The position numbers and the translations under genes were made by a program. The notes under the pieces are model-generated. The model was not told the DNA's origin. It saw nothing but the letters and a program-made list of their open reading frames with translations, and searched no databases. 64,000 nucleotides of DNA from Dugong dugon (lineage: Eukaryota; Chordata; Mammalia; Sirenia; Dugongidae). Numbering within the stretch: the stretch's first letter is position 1; each line of letters opens with the position of its first letter. Positions 32,216-42,189 of the stretch are shown in pieces. The stretch lies in contig CM057476.1 in the NCBI GenBank assembly GCA_030035585.1, positions 19,638,501-19,702,500 on the forward strand, read 5' to 3'.

Positions 32216-32935
32216 GCACTTGGTGTTCGTTGGTGGCGCATCGGCCGCCAAAGGAGGGGAAAGATGCTCCCTTGAGCTCCCACAGTATATCACGCAGTAG
32301 ATTTAGGCAGACGTGACTTCCGGGGAACTTCTCAAGCTTTTGCTTTCCAACTCACTTCCCTTCTTTTTTCTCAAGACCTCCTAAACCTGTGTCCCATCCA
32401 CTTTAATCTAAGCACCACACGTTAGCCCAAAGCAAAGGGGTGCAGTGATACATTTTTAGCTAATGCTATGCTTTATGCAAAATGGGGAAATGTCTGGAGA
32501 AGTTGAGGTCTCTTTCAGTACCACTCAAATCGAACCACATAGCAGTCCTTGGAATAGCTCTAGAACTGTTTTGAGACCATTGTGGCTAGGGTTTTAATTT
32601 CGTGGTTTAAGCCAGGCGAGCAAACCTAGTCAAGTGCCTCCTTCTGGCCTTCCAGAAGAACAACCTCCTTGCTAAAGATGAAGGACAAATCCGTGCTTCT
32701 CACTCAGATGTAAGTAAACCGAATTGTAAATTCAAAGGCAGTTACGAGGGATAAAGTATAATATTGGACAGCAAAACAGATGTAGACAAAACGTTTGCAT
32801 TTGATACATAAAGCTGAGCTGAGTAGGGGAAAAATGGATGAGTTTCGAATGGTGAATGTGGGCTGAAGCCCAGCTCTGCCTCTCACTGGCTTTGGAACTT
32901 AGTCACTTCTCAGTATTATTATTATTACTGTGACT
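32216..32935. other. Stretch without gene or recognised repeat
   Basis: Unique-looking, no coding frame. It ends in ATTATTATTATTACTG just before an L1 tail. Confidence 0.5.
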
Positions 32936-33195
32936 ATTGGTTTTTTTGCTTTTAATTTTTTAAATTTATTTTTATTGTGGTTTAAATATATATAAAAAAT
33001 ATAGATATATAGATAGATATACAATAAAAAATTTGCCATTTCAACATTTTGTTGCTTGTACGATTCGGTGACATTAATCGCGTTCACCGCATTGTGCAAA
33101 CATTTCCAAATTGTGTCATTACCCTTAGCAGAAAGTCATTGCCTCTTAAGCAATACCTTCCCCATTTCCTACTGTCACCCACCTCTGGTCTCTGT

Positions 33196-34135
33196 TGTTG
33201 CTGTTAGGTGCCATCAGGTTGGCTCCTACTCTGAGGGACCTTACGTACAACAGAACAAAATGTTGCCCGGTCCTGCGCCTTCCTCACAATCCTTGCTATG
33301 TTTGAGCCCACTGTTGCAGCCACTGTGTCAATCCATCTTGTTGAGGGTTTCCCTTGTTTTTGCTGGCTCTCCACTTTACCAAACATGATGTCCTTCTCCT
33401 TTCCTGATGACATATCCAAAGAAAGCAAGACAAAGTCTCACCATCCTCCCTTCTAAGGAGCATTCTGTCCGTGCTTCCTCCAAAACCGATTTGTTCATTC
33501 TTCTGGAAGTCTATGGTATATTCAGTATTCCTCACCAACACCACGATTGTTTGTTGTTTCACACCATCGCGTCAGTTCTGACTCATAGCGACCCTGTGTA
33601 AAACAGAACAAAACACTGCCTGGTCCAACACCACAATTACAGTGCCTCAATTCTTTTTTGGTCTTCTTTATTCACTGTCCAGCATTTCCATGCATATGTG
33701 GTGATTGAAAATACCATGGCTTGGGTCAGGCATACCTTAGTCATCAAAGTGACATTTTTGCTTTTTAACATTTTAAAGAGGTCTTGTGCAGCAAATCTGC
33801 CCAATGCAATACGTTGTTGAATTTCTTGACGGCTGCTTCCAGGGACATTGATTGTGGATCCAAGTAAAATAATATCTTTGGCATCTGCAATTTCTTCACC
33901 GTTTATCACGATGTTGTTTAATGGGCCCAGTGGTGAGGATTTTCCTTTTCTTCATGTTCAGGTATAATCCATACTGAAAGCTGTGGTCTTTGATCTTCAT
34001 CAGTAAGTGCTTCAAGTACTCTTCACTCTCAGCAAGCAAGGTTGTGTCACCTGCACATCGCCGGCTGTTAATGAGTCTTCCTCCAGTCTTGATGCCATGT
34101 TCTTCATATAGTCCAGCTTCTCAGAGTATTTGCCG
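33196..34135 (-). mobile_element. RTE/BovB-type LINE, 5' truncated, antisense, copy 2
   Basis: The 3' end is at left (TTGTTGCTGTTAGGTGCCAT). The minus strand encodes decayed RTE protein (SKNVTLMTKVCLTQAMVFSI, TTYAWKCWTVNKEDQKRIEA). It ends at GTATTTGC, so only about 0.9 kb is left, including a nested 83-bp piece at 33549-33631. Confidence 0.88.
33549..33631 (-). mobile_element. RTE 3'-end fragment inserted in RTE copy 2
   Basis: It starts GTTTGTTGTTTCACACCATC and ends AACACTGCCTGGTC. It is flanked by CAACACCACGATT (33536-33548) and CAACACCACAATT (33632-33644), a 13-bp duplication with one mismatch. Confidence 0.8.
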
Positions 34136-34490
34136 ATCTCCATGCATTTGCCTATCCTAGGTATTTCATAAACGGGATTATACAATATCTGTTCTTTTGT
34201 GTCTGACTTATTTCACTCAGCATGGTGTTTTCAAGGTTCATCCGTGTCATAGCATGCATCAGAGAGCTTCATTTCCCTTTACGGCTGAGTAATATTCCAT
34301 TGTGTGTATATAGCACTTTTCGGTTATCCATCCGTTGATGGATGTTTCAGTTGTTTCTACCTTTTGGCTATTGTGAATAGTGCTGCAGTGAACATTTGGT
34401 GTACAAGTATCTGTTTGCATCCCTGCTTTCAAGTCTTTGGGGCATATACCTAGGAGTGGAATTGCTGGGTCATATGGTAATATCATGATT

Positions 34491-35212
34491 GGGTTATTTA
34501 CTCCTTCTTGGAGAGGGACAACTTTGTATTAGAGCCTATCTGTATTGCCTCAAATCTTTACAGAAAATCTGTTAAAGAAATAATTATGATTCCACTATGA
34601 GTGAAGAACTGACATGAAGGAACAAATGACCAAGAGAAGTGAGTTTAAGAGGCTTGATTTGTAGAGTATAAGAAACTCAAAGGGATCCAAGAAGAGGTCA
34701 ATAGTGCTGGAATCTTAGATGCCATAAAGGAAAAATTCACTTTTACACAGTTCGTCAGACATTTCTCCACAGGAAAAAATGCCACAAACAAAATCAGAAG
34801 AGTCTGTTCAAGAGAAGAGTATATATAATGTATATGCATAACTTAAAGAATAATAAAATATATACCCCTATGCCTTTGTCCAGTGTAAGATAGGAAGCAC
34901 TATCCCTGGTTTTCTTTGTAGTTTTGCCACCTGTGAGTGTATCCTCCAGCAATCTATTGCTTAATTTTGCTGGTTGGGGGCCTTTATTAAGATAGAATCA
35001 AATTATATTCTCCTGTGACTTGCTCTCTTTGAACAATAGTTTTTGAGAGTGAACTATGTTAATGGAAATTCATTCACTCACTGCTGTGCACAGCATACTG
35101 GTTGAATTAAACACCTTTGTTGACTCTTTCTATCCAAGATTTGATGTCTTTCCATTTATTGACAGCTTGTTTTGTGTGTCTTTCTGGAGTGTGTTTAAAA
35201 AAAAAAAAAAAA
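34491..35212. other. Mostly unassigned stretch; an old L1-like piece near 34985-35110
   Basis: AACAATAGTTTTTGAGAGTG and GGAAATTCATTCACTCACTG resemble ancient antisense L1 ORF2. The rest is unassigned, with a 16-A run near 35198-35213. Confidence 0.4.
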
Positions 35213-35652
35213 GGCATGGATTCTGGAGCCAGATTGTCTAGGTTTGAATATTGGTCAACATGTACTAGTTATGTGGTAAGTTATTTAACCCGTCTGTGCC
35301 TCAGTTGGAGCCCTGGTGGCACAGTGGTTAAAGCGCTCAGCTGCTAACCAAAAGGTCAGTGGTTCGAACCTGCCAGCCACTCTGTGGAAGAAAGATGTAG
35401 CAGTCTGCTTCTGTAAAGATTTACAGCCTTGGAAACCTTATGGGGGCAGTTCTACTCTGTCCTATATCTGTCCTATAGGGTGTCTATGAGTCGGAATCGA
35501 CCTCACAGCAGTGGGTCTTTTTTTTTTTTGGGGGGGGGGTGCTTCAGTTGCTTCATCTGTAAAATGGGAGTTAAGGTACCTATTGCCTCATAGGATTGTT
35601 GGAAGGTTTAAAATGAATTCATATGTGAAGAACACTTGGCACAGTGCTGCGT
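35212..35652 (+). mobile_element. MIR, sense, split by an AfroSINE
   Basis: The left part is GGCATGGATTCTGGAGCCAG through CCCGTCTGTGCCTCAGTT. The right part is GCTTCATCTGTAAAATGGGA to GGCACAGTGCTGCGTGC. Very recognisable MIR. Confidence 0.9.
35307..35539 (+). mobile_element. AfroSINE, long form, inside a MIR
   Basis: GAGCCCTGGTGGCACAGTGG to GACCTCACAGCAGTGGGTC, ending in T11 G11. TGTCCTATA is duplicated within its body. The target duplication is TGCCTCAGTT / TGCTTCAGTT (35297-35306 and 35540-35549). Confidence 0.94.
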
Positions 35653-35866
35653 GCATTGTTGTTATTGTTCGTTGCTGTCGAGTTGGTTCTGACTCATGGC
35701 GACGCCGTGTGTTACGTAGTCAGCCTGTGCTCCGTAGGGTTTTCTTGGCCGTGATCTTTATGAAAGCAGATCACCATCCCTTTTCTTCCGTGGTACCGCT
35801 GGATGGGTTTGAACTGCCAACCTTGGTTAGCAGTCAAGTGCAAACCGTTTGTGCCACCTAGGGACT
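35653..35866 (-). mobile_element. AfroSINE, long form, antisense
   Basis: TTGTTGTTATTGTTCGTTGC, TTATGAAAGCAGATCACCAT and CGTTTGTGCCACCTAGGGAC. Confidence 0.9.
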
Positions 35867-35869
35867 TCA

Positions 35870-36300
35870 AGGCAGTAATGATAGCAATGTATCTGTTCTA
35901 TGATTGAAGGAAATTGAGGATTTTCCCTGGTTTAGGTTGTTACAAATGACGTTGCTACACATTTTCTTGTGTTTGTTTTGCACATAAGCAACAGAAATGA
36001 AGTTGCTTGGTCATAGGCTCTGTGTCTTCAGTTTTACCCGGTTATGCTAAACTGTTTTCCAAAGTAGTTAGATCAATTTACACTTTTATCAAGAGTTTGA
36101 GAGTTTCTCTTGCTCCACATCCTTGCCAACCTGCCTTGTCAGGCTTTCAACTTTCTGCCAGTTTAGCAAGGTTGAAATTATATTCCACTGGGGCATTACT
36201 TTGCAAATTTCATATTTTTGTTAGCCATTTTATTTTCTATAATGTGTCCATTTTTATATTGAGCTCTTTGAATCTTTCTTATTAATTCCTTAGACTCTGT
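35870..36300 (-). mobile_element. Old L1 ORF2 fragment, antisense
   Basis: GACGTTGCTACACATTTTCT, GTTTTCCAAAGTAGTTAGAT and GCTCCACATCCTTGCCAACC are the usual decayed antisense ORF2 words. Confidence 0.65.
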
Positions 36301-36384
36301 GTGTTAGAAATATCTTTTCTTCCATTCTAGCTGTTCTTTTCATTCTTGTTATCTTTTTTTTTTTCTGGCATACAGTTCTGGGAA

Positions 36385-36900
36385 TTTTTGTTGTTGTTGT
36401 TGAGAATATATATAGCAAAACATACACCAATTTAACCATTTCTGCCTTTGCAGTTCAGTGACATTCATTACGTTCTTCCAGTTGTGCAACCATTCTCACC
36501 TTCCTTTTCTGAGTTGTTCCTCCCCCATTAACATGAACTCACCTCCCCCTAAGGTTCCTGTCTAATTTTTCATGTTTTATGGACTAGGCTTTGGTCAGCA
36601 GTTGAAATCCACCAGCCGCTCCTTGGAAACTCTCTGGGGAAATTCTACTGTGTCCTATAGGGTCTCTATGAGTGGGAACCGGCTCAACGGCAACAGGTAT
36701 GGTTTTTTTTTTTGTTTTTTTTTAGTGCAGTAACTCTATGTTTAACTCTTCAAGGAACTGCCAGACTGTTTTTCCAAAGCTGTACCATTTTATATTCCCA
36801 TCAGCAACGTATGAGCATCCTGCTTTCTGTCTGTCCTCACCAACAGTTGTTATTATCTGATTTTTGGGTTGTAGCCATCCTAAGGGGTGTGAAGTTGCAT
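36385..36900 (-). mobile_element. L1 3' tail and ORF2 pieces, antisense, split by a SINE
   Basis: AGAATATATATAGCAAAACA and ATTCTCACCTTCCTTTTCTG (36385-36570). After the SINE, AACTCTTCAAGGAACTGCCA and GCCATCCTAAGGGGTGTGAA (36735-36900). These may be one insertion or two. Confidence 0.7.
36587..36720 (+). mobile_element. AfroSINE, short form, 5' truncated
   Basis: TGAAATCCACCAGCCGCTCC, GGGTCTCTATGAGTGGGAAC and GGCAACAGGTATGG followed by T-rich sequence. The A-box half is missing. Confidence 0.87.
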
Positions 36901-37094
36901 GCCATTCTGGTTTTGGTTTGCATTGTCCTCTCTCCTCTCTTTTAATCTATGGATTCCCTTGCAATTTTCTTCACCAAATGTTGAAGAAACTGGATAGTTT
37001 GTCCTGAAGAGTTTTCCAATCTGGATTTAGGTGATGGTGTACTACAGTGTTGTTTAAAGTTTTCTTTGTTTTTTTTTTTAAAATACCTTGTTTT

Positions 37095-37560
37095 CCTTTG
37101 AACTGGAAGTTGAATCTAGACCTGTGCTGCCTACAACTCTAGTTGCTAGCCACTCATGGCTATTTACATTTCAATTAATTAAAATTAAATAAAAGGTAAG
37201 AATTCACTTCCTCTATCTGACTTGGAAAAGAAGCCTTGGTGGCGCAGTGGTTAAGCTCGTGGCTGCTAACCAAAAGTTCTGTGGTTCAAACCCACCATCT
37301 GCTTTGTGGGAGAAAAATCTGGCAGTCTGCTTCTGTAAAGATTTGCAGCCTTGGAAACCCTATGGGCAGTTCTGTTCTGTCCTATAGGGTCACTGTGAGT
37401 TGAAATCAACTCGACAGCAGTGGTTTTTTTTTTTATTTCACTCGCCATATTTCAAGTGTTCAGTGGTCCCATGTAAACTAGTGGCTGCCATATTGGACAG
37501 CGCAGACATAGAACATTTCCACTATTACAGAAGGTTCAATTGCTCACTGCTGGCCTAGAA
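37095..37560. mobile_element. Non-autonomous DNA transposon fragment (hAT-like), split by a SINE
   Basis: The left half has GTGCTGCCTACAACTCTAGT and CTAGCCACTCATGGC. The right half has AACTAGTGGCTGCCATATTG and GACAGCGCAG, its mirror. Same family as 11160-11390. Confidence 0.65.
37215..37432 (+). mobile_element. AfroSINE, long form
   Basis: GCCTTGGTGGCGCAGTGGTT to GAAATCAACTCGACAGCAGT, ending T10. Confidence 0.94.
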
Positions 37561-37589
37561 GCTTGATCAAATTCAGTTTTGTAGGATAG

Positions 37590-37796
37590 AAACCATTTGC
37601 CATCAAGTTGATTTTGACTTATAGTGACCCCATGAGTATCAGAGTAGAACTGTGCTCCATAGGGTTTTCAGTGGTTGATTGTCCAGAAGCAGGTCACTAG
37701 GACTTTCTTTGGAGGCGCCTCTCGGTGGACTTGAACCTCTAACCTTTCGGTTAGCAGCTGAGCATGTTAACTATTTGCACAACTAGGGACTCCTTT
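37590..37796 (-). mobile_element. AfroSINE, long form, antisense
   Basis: ACCATTTGCCATCAAGTTGA, GAAGCAGGTCACTAGGACTT and TTTGCACAACTAGGGACTCC. Flanking TGTAGGATA and TGTATGATA are a likely target duplication. Confidence 0.91.
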
Positions 37797-37861
37797 GTAT
37801 GATATAAATCTTTTGAACTTTGAGATTTGCTCTATGGCCCAGGATATCATCAATTTGTAAG

Positions 37862-37879
37862 TGTTCCGTGTATGCGTGT

Positions 37880-37918
<39 letters not shown>
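37862..37918. repeat. (GT)n microsatellite
   Basis: Imperfect GTGT/GCGT units at left, then a pure (TG) run to 37916. Likely length-variable. Confidence 0.95.
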
Positions 37919-37920
<2 letters not shown>

Positions 37921-38089
37921 AAGTAAAATAATATACCCTGTCATTGATGGGTGCAATGTTCTACATGTGTTAATTATGTTGTTTAGGTTTTCTATGTCCT
38001 TACTGATTTTTTTTTTTTTTTTTGCCTTTGTTTTCTGTCAGTTTCTGAGAGAGGTTAGTTAAGATCCTCACTAGCAGAAATAGGATGAG

Positions 38090-38640
38090 GATATAGAATG
38101 TGTGGTTAATTGCCTCCATGATCAACTGCATCCTTTGCCATGAGACCAGAAGAACTGGATGCTGCCTGGCTACCACTACTAAACATTTTGATCAAAGATT
38201 CTACAGAAGAATCTTTGATCAAAGGGGGAAACGCAGAACAGAATTTCAAATTCTCATGGACTCCAGACTTTCTGGAGCCATGGAGGCTGGATGAACCCCT
38301 GAAACTATTGCCCTGAGATTATCTTTCAACCTTAAACCAAAAATATCCTCTGAAGTCTTAAAACCAAACAGTAGTCTAGCTTAACTAGTTTACAATGTCT
38401 GCTTTGAGGATTATGCTTTCTTAAGAACTATCTATATGGGACTAAAGTGACAATAGCAACTCTAGATTAGATAGGAACCTTAGGGGGCAATGAACTGATG
38501 TTAATGGGGGAGGAGCCATTCAGAAGGGAGGGTGAGAATGGTTGCACAACTCAAAGAATGTAATCAATGTCACTGAGCTGTACATGTAGAAACTGTTGAA
38601 TTGGTGTGTTTTCTGCTATGTATATTCTCAGCAACAAGAT
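38090..38640 (+). mobile_element. L1 3' UTR, sense, containing a perfect hairpin
   Basis: GACCAGAAGAACTGGATGCT, TACCACTACTAAACATTTTG and GTCACTGAGCTGTACATGTA. Same UTR as the sense part of 25940-26445. A 16-bp perfect inverted repeat with a 5-nt loop lies at 38187-38223. Confidence 0.87.
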
Positions 38641-38675
38641 AGATCGATAGATAGATTGATAGATCGATCAATCCC
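38637..38675. repeat. (GATA/GATC/GATT)n short tandem repeat at the L1 tail
   Basis: Tetranucleotide units follow the L1 end directly and may have grown from its tail. Confidence 0.85.
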
Positions 38676-39282
38676 TCACTATGGGGCTGTTTGAAATAAT
38701 TACAGTGCAGTACATAATACTTTGCAACTCTAAAAAGAAGTGAGGAACGTGTCTTATAAACGACTCTGAAGTGTCTCGGGGGGACAGATTTCTCAGTGAA
38801 AAAGAGAAGTTGGAAAAAATAATGTAGTATTTCAAACGCATGCCTAAGAAAGGAGGGAAACACATCTACATGTGCATTTGCTTATATTAAAAAAGTAACC
38901 AATAGTAATGTTTCAAGAAATGGTTATTTACAGGAGGAGAAATGGAATAGAGTGGAAGGAACAGAGATAGAAGCCAGTTCTTTGCATATGCTTCCCCCAC
39001 CCCACCCTGCTTTGGAACCATGTAAATATTTTATAAGTTTAAGGCATGTAAATATTTTATATAATTATAAAACAAAGTTAAATTTAACAGGTAATCCCTG
39101 CTCAACAACAACAATAAAAAAATAAACTATAAAAAATGTCAATCCCTAAAAATAAGTAAAGTGCAAGAAATGAACCTAAATGTATATCAAGTTGGTGGTA
39201 TAGCCACACAGACAGCAACTATTTCAAGGGGACTTGAAAACATAGTAATGTGCTTGTACAACCCCAGTGAGGTATACTGTAA
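38676..39282. other. Stretch without gene or recognised repeat
   Basis: AT-rich, no coding frame, no repeat I can name. It has two nearby ATGTAAATATTTTATA words (39021 and 39045). Confidence 0.5.
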
Positions 39283-39906
39283 GTGAATGGCTTTAACAAA
39301 AAGAAATTTTTTCTCTCACAGTTTAGGACACTAGAAGTCTGAATTCTGGGCACTAGCTCTAGGGAAAGGCTTTCTCTCTCTGTGGGCTCTGGGGGAAGGT
39401 CTTTGTCTCCTTTCAACATATGTGGGCCCAGCATTCCTTGGAGATCTCCATGTGTCTTGACATCAATCTTCTCCTGGTCTAGGAAGTTCTCAGCACAGGA
39501 ACCCTAGGACATGCTCCGTTCCTGGCTCTTCTTTCTTAATGGTAATGAGGTCCCTCCTCTCTGCTCACTTCTCTCTCCTTTTATCTCTTGTAAGATAAAA
39601 GGTGATGCAGGCCACGCCCAAACTCTCTTTACATGGGATCAGGGGTGTGATCTGACTAAGGGTGGTGACTTAAGTAAGTGTGATGTATCTACCCTAATCC
39701 TGCCTCATTAACATAACAAATATAACCTAATCCTCTTTAATATAACCTAATCCTGCCTCATTAACGACAAGCAGAGGTTAAGATTTACAATACATCACAA
39801 AATGGAAGAAAATTAGATCACAAAGTGGACTATAATCACAAAATACTGGAAATCATGGCCTAGCCAAGTTGACACATATTTTGGGGGACACAATTCAATC
39901 CATGAC
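39283..39906 (-). mobile_element. MaLR-like LTR, antisense, one end truncated
   Basis: It has GAATGGCTTTAACAAAAAGA, GGGCACTAGCTCTAGGGAAA and ends CACAATTCAATCCATGACA. The first ~40 bp are missing. It contains AATATAACCTAATCC-type direct repeats (about 39715-39760). Confidence 0.82.
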
Positions 39907-40621
39907 AATAAATAATCCACATTTTTCAAACTGTTTTTAGTAATCGTGTTGGTATTATTTTTAACTATTGTGTGTTTTTTGTGGGGTAAAGCAAGTAAAA
40001 AAAACTGGTTGTGTCATTAAACTAAATTTTTGGGTGGGAGAAAGGAGAAAAGATGTACAAAAAATGAGGTTAAGTAGAAACCCCTTAGTTACGTATTTGA
40101 ATTGGTCAATCCAAATAAACTCATGACTTTTTTTTTTTTGGTGGGGGAACCTTCCTAGAGCTGTTTACTGAAAAGCACTAGAAACAATGATGAACTCAGT
40201 AGCGGTGAGCACCTCAAGTGTCTGATTATGGTATCTACCATCTTCCCATTGAAAGAAGCCAGAGCCAATTGGAGAAATGACTGATTCCCGGTCTGGGTTG
40301 AGAATATATAAGATAAACCTGAAACATCTTTGGTATGCTGATAAACAAAGAAGCTATCAAAGACTATTAAAGTCATGTCAAAAGGACTCAAGAGCTCACT
40401 TAATAGGTTCCCACTGGCCAAAAATGGGTTAATTTAAGCATCAATAAAGATAATAATTGCCATAGGACGAAACACATCAAATACGTTTTGATCTCATGAG
40501 CTCATACTGATTATCACAAACTCGTTGCGTTTGGAGGGTACTAGGGAACTAACTCATCTAAGAGCAGTAAAGGGAAAGAATCAAGCATATATCCTGCCTT
40601 TCCTTTGCAAACTTTACCCTC

Positions 40622-40818
40622 ACCCTGTTGCTGTTGAGTCAATTCTGACTCATGGCGACCCCATGTGTTACAGAGTAGAACTGCTCCATAGAATTTTCTT
40701 GGCTGTAATCTTTACGGAAACAGATCACCAGGCCTTTCTTCCTTGGTGCCGTTGGATGGCTTCAAACCAACCTTTAGGTTAGTAGTCAAGTGTAAACCAT
40801 TTGCACCACCCAGGGACT
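40622..40818 (-). mobile_element. AfroSINE, long form, antisense
   Basis: CTGTTGCTGTTGAGTCAATT, GGAAACAGATCACCAGGCCT and TTTGCACCACCCAGGGACT. Confidence 0.92.
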
Positions 40819-41047
40819 TTAACTGTACCTCAGGGTAACCAAATAGTTGATAAGGAAAGTTTCTTTTTATGGAATGGTTCCAGCTAATACTGTTGGAATG
40901 ATAGAACTGGAATATCACCATTTTGCAAGCTCCTAAGAAAATATGGATCTAGCAGCATGCATCAGAGACCACTAACCTTTTGAAAAGGCAGCCAGACTCT
41001 GTGTGCCTTCTACTGAAAGGACACTATACTGCTTAAAAAATAAGAAA

Positions 41048-41246
41048 GACCTGTTTGCCATCGAGTTGATTCTGACTCATAGTGGGCCTATAGAACAGAG
41101 TAGAACTGCCCCATAGGTTTTCCAAGGCCATTGTCTTTACAGAAGCAGACTGTCACATCTTTCTCCCGAGGAGTGGCTTGTGGGTTCGAACCCCCAACCT
41201 TTCAGTTCGCAGCTGAGTGCTTAACCACTGCACCACCATTTCTCCT
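41048..41246 (-). mobile_element. AfroSINE, long form, antisense
   Basis: GTTTGCCATCGAGTTGATTC, GAAGCAGACTGTCACATCTT and TTAACCACTGCACCACC. Confidence 0.93.
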
Positions 41247-41604
41247 TATTATACCACGACTAAGTCTGTTTGCCAAAACAAGTCAAACCTGTATCTCATC
41301 AGGCCTCTAGATGAAACAACCAGTTTGCATGAAATGCAGGAGAAAGAGGAACGTGTGAAATAACCTCATAAGGATACAGTCAACAAAATCTAGAATATGG
41401 GAAATTACAGAATAAATGTCCCAGTTTCTTCAAGGGAGGAGAAACTATAGAACCAAAGAGATTTGGCAGACTTGGCTAAATGCAATGTATGGATTGTGTT
41501 TGGATCCTTATTTGAACAAACCAAAGTAAAAAAAAAAAGATAATGAGAGAAATTTGAACACTGATTGGATATGATAATTAATATTAAGGAATTACTGTTA
41601 ATTT

Positions 41605-42180
41605 ATTTTGTACTTTTTTAATGGTGAAAGTATACATAACAAAACATACGCCAGCTCAACAATTTCTACACGAACAATTCAGTGACACTGATTACATTCT
41701 TCAAGTTACACAACCATTCTTGTGATCCTTTTCCAGATCATTCCACCTCCATTAACAGAAACTCAGTGCCCCTAAGCAAAAACTCCCCCTTTCCCCCTAC
41801 CTCCCACGCCTGGTAGCCGTTAGTAATCTCTGGTTTCTGTATATTTACTTATTTCACGGAAGTGAGCTCATACAGTATTTGTCCTTTTGCGACTGACTGA
41901 CTTTGCTTAACATGTTTTCATGGTTCATTCATGTTGCGGCGTGCATGGAGACTTCATTTCTCTTTGTGGCTGAGTAGTATTCCATTGTGTGTATGTACCA
42001 CATTTTGTTTATCCATTCATCTGTTGATGGACATTTAGGCTGTTTCTACCTTTTGGCTACCGTGAGAAGTGCTGCAGTGAACACTGATGTGCAGGTTTCT
42101 GTTTGCATTCTGGGCTTCATTTCTTCTGGGTATGTAGCTAGGGTTGGGATTGCTGGGTCATATGGTAATTCCATAGTTGT
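41605..42180 (-). mobile_element. L1 3' end, antisense
   Basis: GGTGAAAGTATACATAACAA, CTCAGTGCCCCTAAGCAAAA and GAAGTGCTGCAGTGAACACT. 5' truncated; another L1 follows at once. Confidence 0.88.
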
Positions 42181-42189
42181 TAATTTCTT

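Larger units (their letters stand above)
32936..34490 (-). mobile_element. L1 3' end, antisense, split by RTE copy 2
   Basis: The left part (32936-33195) has TTTATTGTGGTTTAAATATA and GTACGATTCGGTGACATTAA. The right part (34136-34490) has GCATTTGCCTATCCTAGGTA and GTGCTGCAGTGAACATTTGG. They are collinear once the RTE is removed. Confidence 0.87.
40165..41600 (+). mobile_element. Ancient LINE (L1-like) 3' end, sense, split by two SINEs
   Basis: AACAATGATGAACTCAGTAG, GAATATCACCATTTTGCAAG, TTTGAACAAACCAAAGTAAA and ATTAAGGAATTACTGTTAAT occur in the order of an old L1 tail. Subfamily not named. 39907-40160 holds nothing I recognise. Confidence 0.55.
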
